Notes: generated by a model not told the origin, from the letters alone. DNA of 64,000 nucleotides from Streptomyces lasiicapitis (GCF_014646335.1 NZ_BMNG01000028.1:1-64000); one strand, 5' to 3'. Shown: positions 16,234 through 24,715, counted from the first letter of the stretch. Made by a program: numbers and translations.

Positions 16234-17397
16234 TCACCTCCTTCCGGTGTTGTGTCCGGTCCTCGACGGCATGGGCGTCCGACACAGAGTGAACGGTCGA
16301 GGGACGTTGCCCTCGGCCATGGCCGCGCGGGTATCACCGCCGGTGACGCTCAGGCGGGTGTCGCGGGTGAGGGCGGTCAGCGACTCGGTGAGCAGCGTCT
16401 GCGCCACCGCTGCGCCGGCGCAGGTGAAGGGGCCCGCGCCGAACGTGATGAAGCATCCGTGGTCGCCGGGCTCCTGCCAGCGTTCGGGCCGGAACGCGTC
16501 GGGGTCGCTCCACTGCTGCTCGTCGTGGTGTGTCAGATACGGGCTGACGGAGAGAAGGTCCCCGGCCTGGAAGGCCACCCCGCCGACCTCGACGGGGCAC
16601 GGGACGCCACGGGCGAGCATCCACGGCATCGGACGGTGTCGCAGCGCCTCACGTACCACCTGGTCAGCAGGCCAGGGCCACGGCGAGTCCGCCGTGTGGT
16701 GCAGGCAGGCCAGCAGCACCGACCAGGCCAGCGAGGCACTGAGAGGCACCACGATCGCCCGGTGCATCATCACATGCAGCTCGGCCACCGCCCGGTCGCT
16801 CACCTCCGCGGGCGGGCAGGCGCCGAGCACAGCGTCCAGCACATCGCGCGCCTGGCCCACCGGATGTTCCCGGCGTTGGCGCACCTCCTCGGTCAGGGCG
16901 GCTACCAACCTGGCGCGCCAGACCTCTGCCCGGACGCGCTGCCACATCCGCGGCGCGTGGAACACCACGCCTCTACGCGCGGCCTGGTCCGCCAGCCGGC
17001 GGGTCGCAGCGGGAGTGGAGACGGGGTGCAGCAGCAGGCCCGCCACACACCGATGCACCAGCCTGTTCCCGCTCTCCGGCCACCGGCTGGTCGAGGACAT
17101 CTCGGTCACGGCTCGCGCCAACTCGGCCTGGTACTGCGGCACGCCCGCCCGCAGAACGTCCCTCACCGCGTGACCGACTGCGACCTGAGCTTCTCGCGTG
17201 GGCAGCAGTTCACCAAAGAAGTCCGACTTCCCGGCATGGAATTCCGGGTCGCGCAGCAGCCTGTGCGCCAGGTCCGCGTCGCTGACGCAGTACTCACCCC
17301 AGGGCAGTTGGATGATTCCCGTCGTGCTGCGGCGACGGAGGCCGTCGATGTACTCAAGCGGGTCCCGCCGGAACCGGCGCTTGTCTCCCATTCTCAT
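16234..17397 (-). CDS. cytochrome P450, likely peptide cross-linking
   Basis: 387 residues from ATG at 17397, which overlaps the TGA of a small upstream frame (ATGA). K-helix ExxR is E250-ALR253; the haem loop is FGAGPFTCAG (319-328) with Cys326 as ligand, where the usual His/Arg before the Cys is Phe-Thr. The I-helix region (about 205-225, HVMMHRAIVVPLSAS) lacks the acid-Thr pair seen in most oxygen-activating P450s, a feature reported in several cross-linking P450s. The C-terminus SRTGHNTGRR is encoded by the same bases that form the ribosome site of the next gene. No ferredoxin or reductase nearby. Role: oxidative C-C or C-N bond formation on the WYWY peptide, by inference from the gene pairing. 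Confidence 0.85.
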   Translation of the reverse strand: MRMGDKRRFRRDPLEYIDGLRRRSTTGIIQLPWGEYCVSDADLAHRLLRDPEFHAGKSDFFGELLPTREAQVAVGHAVRDVLRAGVPQYQAELARAVTEMSSTSRWPESGNRLVHRCVAGLLLHPVSTPAATRRLADQAARRGVVFHAPRMWQRVRAEVWRARLVAALTEEVRQRREHPVGQARDVLDAVLGACPPAEVSDRAVAELHVMMHRAIVVPLSASLAWSVLLACLHHTADSPWPWPADQVVREALRHRPMPWMLARGVPCPVEVGGVAFQAGDLLSVSPYLTHHDEQQWSDPDAFRPERWQEPGDHGCFITFGAGPFTCAGAAVAQTLLTESLTALTRDTRLSVTGGDTRAAMAEGNVPRPFTLCRTPMPSRTGHNTGRR

Positions 17398-17537
17398 CGG
17401 AGCATCTCCTCGGCGAGCATCTCGATGAAGGTGCCGAACAGCGTGTACGGGGTGGGGCTGCCGTTACGGGCGGAGGCAGCGCAACCGGGCTCGTCCAGGG
17501 TGATGCCACCCTGTGCACCGTGTACACCCTGATTAGC
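17394..17537 (-). other. open frame overlapping the P450 start, no start codon
   Basis: 47 codons between a TGA (17538-17540) and a TGA overlapping the P450 start. The translation is protein-like: GITLDEPGCAASARNGS then PYTLFGTFIEMLAEEMLR. No ATG, GTG or TTG lies in frame before the last ten codons, so it is either the tail of a truncated gene or uses a rare start such as CTG. The ATGA overlap with the P450 argues that it was once the upstream cistron of the same operon. Family not recognised. Confidence 0.45.
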
Positions 17538-17711
17538 TCAAAGGTGTAAGCGCACGCCGGAGGTTACAACGGGTATCGGCCAGAGCATGCGGCATGCACG
17601 GCGGCCGCCCTCGCGTCGGCGCACGCCCATCACCCCCGTAGGGGCGGCTGAGGTGCCCCGAGCAGGCCCCAGTTGGTGAAGCCCGAACCAGGGAGGCCCC
17701 GCACCATGTGA
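17538..17711. other. gap between the P450 operon and a beta-propeller gene
   Basis: No gene seen. GTGCACCGTGTACAC just inside 17517-17531 is a near-repeat of GTGCAC/GTGTAC that could be an operator for the P450 operon; this is a weak pattern. Confidence 0.3.
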
Positions 17712-18893
17712 TCAGAGTCGGTGCAGTAGAGCTGCGCCATCGACCCAGTGCCAGTTGACCGGCTGCCACTGCTTTTTGAGGGCGGCGCGCTCCTTGGCGT
17801 AGGAACGCAGTGCGTCCTCCTCCACCTGGCCGAGGTCGCCGAGCATGGCAGGGCACGGGATGCGGTAGATCCGCTCGCGCGCGGGGTCCGCGGCGATTTC
17901 GAAGCAGAAGCCGGTGAAGGGGCTGTCGCGGTGCAGGTGCATGCCGCCGAGCTGGCCGACGAACTCGCCCTCGTCGCTTACCAGGATGAAGGCGAACCGC
18001 TGGCCCCGACTGCCGCCCCGGTAAATGTGGCCGAAGACGGGGACGACGAACAGGTCTTCACGGACCACCGCGGGCCGGCCGAGGCGGGCGTCGTGCCAGT
18101 CGTACTGCGTCGCGGTCAGTTCGAGTGCGGTGAGGTGCTCGGTCAGCGAGGGCCGCGGCCGGTGGTCCATGCCGACCGGCCTGCCGTGGAACAGGACGCC
18201 TGGCCGCAGGTCGGCCTCGGTGTGCTTGACGGGTTCTGCCTCCATGGATGCCAGGGCCCGCAGCGACGGTTTCGTGGAGGGGGCGAGGGGCTGGTCGGCG
18301 AGCGACACGATGTTGCCGATCAGGCTGCCGTAGTTGTAGACCCCGTACTCACCGGTCGTGCACAGCAGGCGGCCGCTCGGAGTCGTGCTGATCCAGGTGG
18401 CGAACGGGTCGCTCGGGCCGTCCTCGTGCCGACAGCGAGACGCGCCGTAGTGCGTGGTCACCGCCGTGAGGTCGGCGGTGACCAGATGGGTCTGGTCATT
18501 CGGTGCGGTGACGGCGAGTGTCCCGTCGGGCAGAACGCAGAGGCCCTTGGCCCACCACAGCTCCTCGCCCAGCCCCGTCGTGGGCCCGCCCAGAGTCGTG
18601 TCCTGGCGCATGTACTCGCTCTGCCCGGAGACCGCGGTGGCGAGCACCGCGCCATCCGGGGCGTACCGGGTCAGTAGCGAGTAGCCGAAGTTCACCGTCT
18701 TCGCCGCATCGGCTCCGTTGTCGTCCACGCGATGCGCGCGGTAGACGCCGTGCAGGACGTACATCTCTCCGGAGGGTGCGGTGGCGACGTCGTCGACTCT
18801 CACACCCCAGCCGTCACTGTAGTTGCGTTCCAGATCGACCGCGTGGTGATCGACGAGCGCGGACGGCAGTGGCACGGGTATGGCGTAGGTCAT
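17712..18893 (-). CDS. beta-propeller-like hypothetical protein
   Basis: 393 residues from ATG at 18893. No signal peptide, so cytoplasmic. Repeating segments of about 45-60 residues are visible, each with a strand pair and a G-x-hydrophobic pattern: DDVATAPSGEMYVLHGVY, KGLCVLPDGTLAVTAPND, FATWISTTPSGRLLCTTGEYG, FVVPVFGHIYRGG, FCFEIAADPARERIYRIP. This suggests an SMP-30/NHL or WD-like propeller, perhaps binding a small molecule. The C-terminal 35 residues (EEDALRSYAKERAALKKQW) are helical. No catalytic metal ligands identified. Neighbours give no clear pathway. Confidence 0.65.
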   Translation of the reverse strand: MTYAIPVPLPSALVDHHAVDLERNYSDGWGVRVDDVATAPSGEMYVLHGVYRAHRVDDNGADAAKTVNFGYSLLTRYAPDGAVLATAVSGQSEYMRQDTTLGGPTTGLGEELWWAKGLCVLPDGTLAVTAPNDQTHLVTADLTAVTTHYGASRCRHEDGPSDPFATWISTTPSGRLLCTTGEYGVYNYGSLIGNIVSLADQPLAPSTKPSLRALASMEAEPVKHTEADLRPGVLFHGRPVGMDHRPRPSLTEHLTALELTATQYDWHDARLGRPAVVREDLFVVPVFGHIYRGGSRGQRFAFILVSDEGEFVGQLGGMHLHRDSPFTGFCFEIAADPARERIYRIPCPAMLGDLGQVEEDALRSYAKERAALKKQWQPVNWHWVDGAALLHRL

Positions 18894-19030
18894 CGCCCCA
18901 TTCTCACCGGCACCACTGACAACACCGGTCCGCTCCTCGCCTGCATCCAATTCGGGCCTGCCAAAGCGCCTGGGTGCCTCGTAGCGGTGCGGATGCTGTG
19001 CGGGCCCCACGTGCCTGGTGCGGCGCTTCT

Positions 19031-20182
19031 GAGGTCTTCGCTTCGGGGTGACGGTAGATCGGTCTGTGGGTGTATGTCGGTGGTGTGCGGTATGCCGATG
19101 GGGGTGGCCTGACCCCGAAACAGCGAGCTGTGAGAGAGCAAGTTCGGTTTGAGGCTGCTGAGTTGTTCGCGCAGCACGTCCCGCCGCCGAGGGTGGCCCG
19201 TCGGCTGCGGGTGTCACGGAAGTCGGCCTATGCCTGGTATGCGTCATGGCGGGAGGGCGGCGTGGAGTCGTTGCGTTCGAAGGGGCCGTCCGGCCAGCGG
19301 TCGCGGATGAAACCGTCGTGGCGGGCATAGCTGGGCGAGGCTCTGGAGCAGGGCCCTGCGGCGCACGGGTGGGTGGAGGACCAGAGGTGGACGACGGCCC
19401 GGGTGGCGGTCCTGGTCGCGCGGCGTTTCCATGTCCGCTTCAGCGACGCGCAGATCTGGCGGATCCTGCATCAGATGGGGTTCACGGTGCAGGTTCCGGT
19501 GCACCGGGCTGCTGAGCGTGACGAGAACGCAGCGGCGACGTGGGTCAAGGAGGTCTGGCCTCGCGTGGAAAGGCGGTGAGGGGCCAGGGAGCGTGGCTGT
19601 GCTTCGAGGACGAGTCGGGGCAGAGTCTTCGCCCGCCGAAAGCGCGGACCTGGTCCCGGCGTGGGCACTCCCCGGTGGTGAGAGTCAGCGGGAAGGGATC
19701 CGGGCGGGTCTCGCTCGCCGGGATGGTGTGTGCCAGGCCCGGTGGGCGGACCCGGTTGGTCTTCCGGGTACTCGTTCACCACGGCCGCAAGACCGAGAAG
19801 AAGGGGTTCAGGGAGTCGGACTTCGCCGCTCTGCTGGACGCAACCCACCAGCAGCTCGGCTCGAAGATCGTCTTGGTGTGGGACAACTCCACCCAGCACA
19901 AGGACGCCCGCGATGCGCGAACTTCTGGCAGCGCGCGAGCAGTGGCTGACCGTCTTCCGCCTCCCCGCGTATGCGCCGGACCTCAACCCCGCGGAAGGAG
20001 TCTGGGCCCATCTGAAGAAGACGCTGGCCAACCTGGCCGCAGGCACCACCGACCAGCTCGCCGCACACACCCGGACCCGGCTGAAGAAAATGCAGTACCG
20101 CCCCGCCCTCCTCGACGGCTTCATCGCCGAAACCGGACCTATCCTCACCCACCATGACAGGTCACCCCGAAGCAAAGACCTC
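19031..20182 (+). mobile_element. degenerate IS630-family element
   Basis: Bounded by inverted ends GAGGTCTTCGCTTCGGGGTG (19031) and its near-complement ending at 20182. The transposase starts near 19106 (LTPKQRAVREQVRFEAAELF, helix-turn-helix) but the frame breaks at least three times: about 19310, at a TGA near 19577, and about 19915. The DDE residues survive in pieces: CFEDESGQS (first Asp), VWDNSTQHK (second Asp) and PAYAPDLNPAEGVWAHLKK (Glu). It is not expected to be active. A second, inverted 5' fragment lies at 22415-22675. Confidence 0.85.
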
Positions 20183-20409
20183 AGTACCGGGAAGAAGCCG
20201 AGCTAGGTACAGGCTCCGTGGCCGCACGGGCGGGTGCACGGGCAGGCCGCGTACGACGGGAAGCGCCCGGCTGAGAAATCTCAGTCGGGCGCTTGTCCAG
20301 GTCTCGGACTCCACTGGCTGGCCGTCATCACCCATTAGTCACGGGGCGGCGCGATGTCCCGGGGGTGTCGCTTCCTGTCCTGCCGCGGTGACTCGCTCAC
20401 CGGAGATGT

Positions 20410-21021
20410 TCAGCAGGGGAGAGTGGTCTTGCCGGCAGCGCCGGTGGCACCGGTGGTGCCGTCCGCGAGCAGCGTGGCGGCGGTGCCGTTGCCGCCGGGC
20501 TTGCCCGGGCACACCGGACTGGCCGCGCCGCCGGCGCCGCCCGTGCCGCCTGTGTGGCCGCCGCCGACGATGGCCGCTCCGCCGTTGCCGCCCTTGCCGC
20601 CGGGGATTCCGGCACCGGCATCGCCGACGCCGCCCACGCCGCCCTTACCGCCGGTGCCGCCGAGCATGGCCGCTCCGCCGGAGCCGCCGCTGCCGCCGTT
20701 GCCGTTGGCGCCGCCGGCCCCGCCCGTCCCTCCGAGCCCGCCGACGCTCGCGATGCCGGTGGCGTTGCCCCCTGCGCCTCCATTGCCTCCGTTGCCGTTG
20801 GCACCCGCAGCGCCACCGGTGCCGCCGAGGCCGCCGATACCGCCGAGGGTCCCGACGCCGTTGGCGCCGTTACTGCCGGGGGCCCCGGCGGCGATGTGAG
20901 CCTGGGCGCTACCCGTAGCGGGCTGGGCGGAGGCGAGGGCGGGAGCGACGGTGAAACCGGCTGCAGCAATCGTGGCGATCAGGAAGGTCCTGGCAGTGGC
21001 CGTTGTGCGCATGGTGCGCAT
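20410..21021 (-). CDS. secreted Gly-rich collagen/PGRS-like protein
   Basis: 203 residues from ATG at 21021 (GAAGGAAG upstream; ATG at 21012 is an alternative). Residues 1-38 are a signal peptide (ARTFLIATIAAAGFTVAPALASA). The mature part is nearly all Gly/Ala/Asn in short GG-x-GG units (NGGNGGAGGNATG, GGTGGKGGVGG, GNGGSGGSGG), resembling the PGRS repeat of mycobacterial PE_PGRS proteins but without a PE domain. It ends CPGKPGGNGTAATLLADGTT and a final Cys; two Cys could form a disulphide. Gly-xx repeats of this type form polyglycine II-like or beta-roll surfaces. It lies between two inverted IS630 copies and is preceded by an unusually AT-rich stretch. Confidence 0.8.
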   Translation of the reverse strand: MRTMRTTATARTFLIATIAAAGFTVAPALASAQPATGSAQAHIAAGAPGSNGANGVGTLGGIGGLGGTGGAAGANGNGGNGGAGGNATGIASVGGLGGTGGAGGANGNGGSGGSGGAAMLGGTGGKGGVGGVGDAGAGIPGGKGGNGGAAIVGGGHTGGTGGAGGAASPVCPGKPGGNGTAATLLADGTTGATGAAGKTTLPC

Positions 21022-21085
21022 GGGGTACTTCCTTCGATTTGTGCAGGCGGAGAGATTCTCTGCCTGACAGCTCTCAACGTAGGGA

Positions 21086-21180
21086 AGTGCGACGCACTGC
21101 GCACTCTGAAGGATGATCAAATGTCTTTAAATAGACTGAATCATCAAACTTTGGCTGTAAATTCCCAATTCCGGATCCGT
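21086..21180. promoter_or_regulatory. AT-rich upstream region with palindrome
   Basis: AGTGCGACGCACT at 21086-21098 is a 13-base palindrome, 65 bases before the Gly-rich gene. Behind it, 21108-21172 is strikingly AT-rich for this genome (for example TCTTTAAATAGACTGAATCA). It probably holds the promoter of the leftward gene and may be of foreign origin. Confidence 0.5.
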
Positions 21181-21290
21181 CATCAACGCTGTGACCCGTC
21201 TCGGTGGATGGTCTCGACTAGCAACACACACCCGTCACAGCGGGTCGTTGCCCACTGGCTCCTCGACGCGACGTGCGGGCGCGCGACTGG

Positions 21291-21320
21291 GGCCGGAGGC
21301 CCTGAAGGGCGCCTCCGGCC
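21291..21320. terminator. GC-rich hairpin
   Basis: Ten-bp stem GGCCGGAGGC / GCCTCCGGCC with a ten-base loop, in the non-coding stretch before the phage-like genes. Could end transcription from either side. Confidence 0.5.
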
Positions 21321-21463
21321 TGAGTAGGGCAACGAGCCCAACGGCCCTCCTCCTCGCAGCCCAGAGGTATTCCACCGCTCGCGATCGCTCTGTCGGCGAA
21401 CCGTTCCCAGGGACGCCCGAGGTTAGACTGAAGCATGGCGTGGGGCCACGATGGAGGGCTCAC

Positions 21464-21772
21464 GTGACCGCGCCGAACCAAGATCCCACCCTGTGGGAGC
21501 TGCTGCGCGCTATGCAGCAGATGCGCGACGACCTGCGCGCAGACTTCGCCGAACTCGGCACGCGGCTTGCAGAGATGGTCACAAAGATCCAGTACGACGC
21601 CGACCGTCGTACGGACGAAATCCGGATCAAGAGCCTCGAAGGTGACGTCGCAGACCTGGGCCGCGCCGCGGAGGCGGAGCGGGAAGCAGCCCGCGGGGCC
21701 CGCCGCCTGGCGCTCATCGCCCTCGTCGCCCCGGTCGTCGTCGCGATCCTCGTCAGCGTGCTCGAACTGTAG
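21464..21772 (+). CDS. phage holin-like coiled-coil membrane protein
   Basis: 102 residues from GTG at 21464 with GGAGGG upstream. Residues 8-75 are charged and helical (LRADFAELGTRLAEMVTKIQ, then EIRIKSLEGDVADLGRAAEA), followed by one membrane segment at the C-terminus (LALIALVAPVVVAILVSVLEL). This coiled-coil plus C-terminal TM layout is common for small proteins next to endolysins in actinophages. The amidase-like gene begins 40 bases downstream, which supports a lysis cassette. Function is inferred from context only. Confidence 0.65.
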   Translation: MTAPNQDPTLWELLRAMQQMRDDLRADFAELGTRLAEMVTKIQYDADRRTDEIRIKSLEGDVADLGRAAEAEREAARGARRLALIALVAPVVVAILVSVLEL

Positions 21773-21811
21773 GTCCACCCACCAAGGCGTGGGGAAGAAG
21801 CAGGACGCGCC

Positions 21812-22468
21812 ATGCCGGAGCTCTGGCTCCCCGGCGCCGAGCGACACCCGCTCGGCGACACCGCACCCACCGACGCTCAGTACGAATCCCGAGTGATCTG
21901 GCACATCACCTGGGACAAGAACGGCACCCCCTCCAAGCCGCTGGAGCGCGTGCCGTTCGACAACCTCGTCCGGTACTTCACCGGCGCGGGCAGCAGCGCC
22001 GCCCCGCACCTGCTGTGGGACCCCTTCACCGGACGCACCGCCCAGTTCTATCCCGCCAACAGCCGCTCGAAGTCCGTCGTCGACGCCGCCGGCGGCACCC
22101 GCACCAACCGAACCGGGCGCGTCTGTCTCCAGGTTGAGACCCTGTTCTTCCCCTACTGCAAGGTGGGAGGCAAGGCCTACCGGACGGTCAAGGACACCCC
22201 AGCGAAGGGCCTCGACAAGATCCTGGCCTGGGCGCGGAGCTGGGGTGTGCCAGACACCTGGCCCATGGGCATCCCCACCTGGAGCGCCAACCGCAGCGAG
22301 CGCACCTGGCGCAGCAAAGGCGGCCACTACACCCACGCGCACGTTCCCGAGAACAGCCACACCGACCCCGGCCCGATGCCGAAGTGGCCCAAGCCGAAGC
22401 CTGGGGCGCCACCGTTCGAACGCAACGACTCCACGCCGCCCTCCCGCCATGACGCATACCAGGCATAG
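21812..22468 (+). pseudogene. phage endolysin-like gene cut by IS630 fragment
   Basis: The start at 21812 has AGGACGC upstream. The first 200 residues (MPELWLPGAERHPLGDTAPT, IWHITWDKNGTPSKPLERVP, GGHYTHAHVPENSHTDPGP) resemble N-acetylmuramoyl-L-alanine amidase-like endolysins of actinophages: an early His in IWHITW and a late HAHVPENSHTDPG are likely zinc ligands. At KPKPGAP the phage sequence meets the IS630 fragment (about 22415) and the last 17 residues are antisense IS630. The usual C-terminal wall-binding domain is lost. A prophage remnant is the best explanation; the catalytic domain alone might still fold. Confidence 0.75.
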
Positions 22469-22675
22469 GTCGACTTCCGTGACACCCGCAGCCGACGGGC
22501 CACCCTCGGCGGCGGGACGTGCTGCGCGAACAACTCAGCAGCCTCAAACCGAACTTGCTCTCTCACAGCTCGCTGTTTCGGGGTCAGGCCACCCCCATCG
22601 GCATACCGCACACCACCGGCATACACCCACAGACCGATCCACCGTCACCCCGAAGCGAAGACCTCAGTTGCGGCC
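22415..22675 (-). mobile_element. IS630-family 5' end fragment, inverted
   Basis: On the minus strand, the terminal sequence and first 70 codons of the same transposase as at 19031 (LTPKQRAVREQVRFEAAELF with few changes) are present; the rest is missing. The outer end GAGGTCTTCGCTTCGGGGTG (complement at 22656-22675) faces right, so the two IS630 5' ends point outwards and enclose 19.0-22.7 kb. Confidence 0.8.
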
Positions 22676-22678
22676 GGA

Positions 22679-23134
22679 TCAGCAGGTGGAGCTGCGGACC
22701 TTGGCGAAGGCGTTGTTGGCGACCTTGACGTAGATGGTCTTCTTGTCCTTGCGGTTGTACTTCTTCGAGAAGTCGCGGCCCGGGGTGAGCTGGAAGTCGA
22801 CCTTGAAGCAGCGTCCCTTCTTCACCTGGAAGACGTCCCAGTCCTGAGTGCCCTTGGTCCGCTCCCCGGGGCGGAGCCAGTTCCTCTTCTGGTTGTTGCA
22901 GGTCGGCTTCTTGGTGGTGTAACTGCCGGTGCTCCCAGTGCTCTTGCACCAGTTCTTCAGGGCGTAGAAGCCCTTCCCGCTGTCGTTCCAGGTCTGAGAG
23001 CACAGGGGCGGATGGCACGAACCGCCCGCGCTCGCGGTGGGCGCCGGGCCCGCCAGGGTGGCGGCGGTCGCGATCGCCACCACGGTGGCTGCGGTGCTGA
23101 CGTGCTTGAGTACGGGTTTTGTGGACACGGTCAC
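22679..23134 (-). CDS. small secreted basic protein
   Basis: 151 residues from GTG at 23134 with GGGAG upstream. The signal peptide (VLKHVSTAATVVAIATAATLAGPAPTASA in two parts) is cut near residue 36. The mature protein is basic and has six cysteines (CHPPLC, NWCKS, PTCNN, GRCFK and a terminal SSTC), spacing suggestive of three disulphides. It contains WNDSGKGFYALKNWCKST and KYNRKDKKTIYVKV. No family recognised. Its stop is four bases from the IS630 end, so insertion happened immediately downstream without damage. Confidence 0.75.
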   Translation of the reverse strand: MTVSTKPVLKHVSTAATVVAIATAATLAGPAPTASAGGSCHPPLCSQTWNDSGKGFYALKNWCKSTGSTGSYTTKKPTCNNQKRNWLRPGERTKGTQDWDVFQVKKGRCFKVDFQLTPGRDFSKKYNRKDKKTIYVKVANNAFAKVRSSTC

Positions 23135-23434
23135 GTTCTTCTCCCTTGTACGGTGGCCGGCCCTCATGGACCGGCAGAGCCCCGACGCTAGGGCGGTCGC
23201 GGGGGCCGTCACCAGGACTTTCGGGCAGGGCCGAAACTCGGTCGGCCGCCAGGCCGAGCTCCCGGTTCGGCCGCAGACCGCAGTTGCTGTTCTTTCGGGT
23301 CTCGCCCCTGTGACCGAAATGACGCCTCTCACATGTCATGTGACGCATTGACCCCTCAGCGCCGTCGCGGTTGCATGCTTGGGGCCCTCCGGTAGGGGAC
23401 CGGGGGCGAGACCTCTTTCTGACTGGGGGAAAAA
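23135..23434. other. divergent intergenic region
   Basis: Separates two divergent secreted-protein genes; should hold both promoters. No gene seen. Confidence 0.4.
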
Positions 23435-24553
23435 ATGAGGGGAAGCACAAACCGGAGCACCACCAGACGTGTGCGGAATGCCTTAGGTGCGGCGGTCGTG
23501 GTGTGTGCGGTCACCACGCTGCTGCCCGGAGCCGCCGCCTCGGCCGAGCCCGCGGGCGTGACGGGCGTCGCGGGTGACCGCGGAGCCGGTGTCGAGAGGA
23601 TCAGCGTCGCGGCCGACGGCACTCAGTCCGACGGCGATTCCACCGGTGGTGCGATCACGACCGACGGACGCCGCATCGCCTTCTCGTCGTCGGCGACGAA
23701 CTTCACGCCCGGCAATGCGGCGGGAAGCGAAAGGGTGTACCTGCGTGACGAGCCGTCGGGGCAGCTCAAGCAGGTGGGCAGCCACCCGATCGCCGCTCCG
23801 GTGATCAGCGGTGACGGGGAGTATGCTGCCTATTGGGTGCTGTTGTTCAGGGATACCAAGGTCAAGCTGGCTCAGTGGACCGCGGGCAGCTCGATCGGCG
23901 TCAACTGCGATGCTCTCAACTGCAGTCAGCCGTCGCTGAGCGGGGACGGCCGCTATGTCGCCAACGTGGCCACCATCGGTCGGCCGTCGTCCAGCCAGCG
24001 CATCGACGTATGGGACTGGCAGGCCAACACCAAGCAGGAACTCGCCTGGTTCGACCACACCGCTCCGTCCCGGCCGTCCATCAGTGGTGACGGCCGCTTT
24101 GTCGCTTACCAGGACGGCAAGGCCAAGGACGTCTTCGTGTGGGACCGGGACCACGGCTCCACCTCCGACCCGATCGAGGGCCCGTCCAAGGAGGCGACGA
24201 TCGTCCAGGTCAGCGAGGACGGCAGCAAGGTCGTCTACCTCTCGGGCTCCGACACCTACGTCTACGACGTGAGCTCGGGCACTGCCCAACGAGTGCCGAA
24301 CGTCAAGGGCCTGGCCATCGATCCCACCGGCGACCATCTGCTGTACGCCCCGAACGACACGACCGGACCGTCGCTCATCCTGCGCGACCTGCGGACGGGC
24401 ACCGACGAGGTCGTCTCGAACCAGCCCGCCTCGGCCGGGGTCGACGCGGTCAGCGCTGGTGGGCGCGACGTCGTCTTCCAGTCCAGGGCCGACGACATCG
24501 TGCCCGGTGACACCAACGGCAAGTCGGACGTGTTCGTCCGTCGCTTCTCCTGA
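23435..24553 (+). CDS. secreted TolB/WD-type beta-propeller protein
   Basis: 372 residues. Signal peptide RRVRNALGAAVVVCAVTTLL with cleavage near ASA-EP (about 37). The mature part has repeated blades containing the SxDGRxxAF motif: TDGRRIAFSSSATNF, SGDGEYAAYWV, SGDGRYVANVA, SGDGRFVAYQDG, SEDGSKVVYLSG, AGGRDVVFQSRADDIVPGDTNGKSDVFVRRF. This is the PD40/TolB-like propeller seen in many actinobacterial exoproteins; no peptidase domain is attached. A strong hairpin follows the stop. The role is unknown, probably binding. Confidence 0.85.
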   Translation: MRGSTNRSTTRRVRNALGAAVVVCAVTTLLPGAAASAEPAGVTGVAGDRGAGVERISVAADGTQSDGDSTGGAITTDGRRIAFSSSATNFTPGNAAGSERVYLRDEPSGQLKQVGSHPIAAPVISGDGEYAAYWVLLFRDTKVKLAQWTAGSSIGVNCDALNCSQPSLSGDGRYVANVATIGRPSSSQRIDVWDWQANTKQELAWFDHTAPSRPSISGDGRFVAYQDGKAKDVFVWDRDHGSTSDPIEGPSKEATIVQVSEDGSKVVYLSGSDTYVYDVSSGTAQRVPNVKGLAIDPTGDHLLYAPNDTTGPSLILRDLRTGTDEVVSNQPASAGVDAVSAGGRDVVFQSRADDIVPGDTNGKSDVFVRRFS

Positions 24554-24579
24554 TCGCCCCTGCTGCCGCGCTCTGCGGA

Positions 24580-24619
24580 TGCCGCACCGCTCTCGCACCC
24601 ATGTGGGAGCGGTGCGGCA
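24580..24619 (+). terminator. hairpin terminator after the propeller gene
   Basis: 13-bp perfect stem TGCCGCACCGCTC / GAGCGGTGCGGCA with a 14-base loop, 27 bases after the stop at 24553. Confidence 0.85.
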
Positions 24620-24715
24620 GTCTCTTGCGCGAGTGGGCGCCGGACCGGACAGCACCGCCAGGCTGCTGATGAGGGTGAGACCCGGTGCGCAACAAGGGGC
24701 CCCCGGCAGGACGAT

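Noticed and set aside
16082..16285. 67-codon minus-strand frame overlapping the RRWYWY gene
   Set aside because: No ribosome site, crosses the terminator hairpin, and the 22-codon frame has a perfect site and better context.
20154..20918. Arg- and Pro-rich plus-strand frames over the Gly-rich gene
   Set aside because: Mirror translations of the GG-x-GG repeat on the other strand; the minus-strand frame has the signal peptide and ribosome site.
20410..21021. True PE_PGRS protein
   Set aside because: No PE domain and a normal signal peptide; only the glycine-rich repeat is shared.
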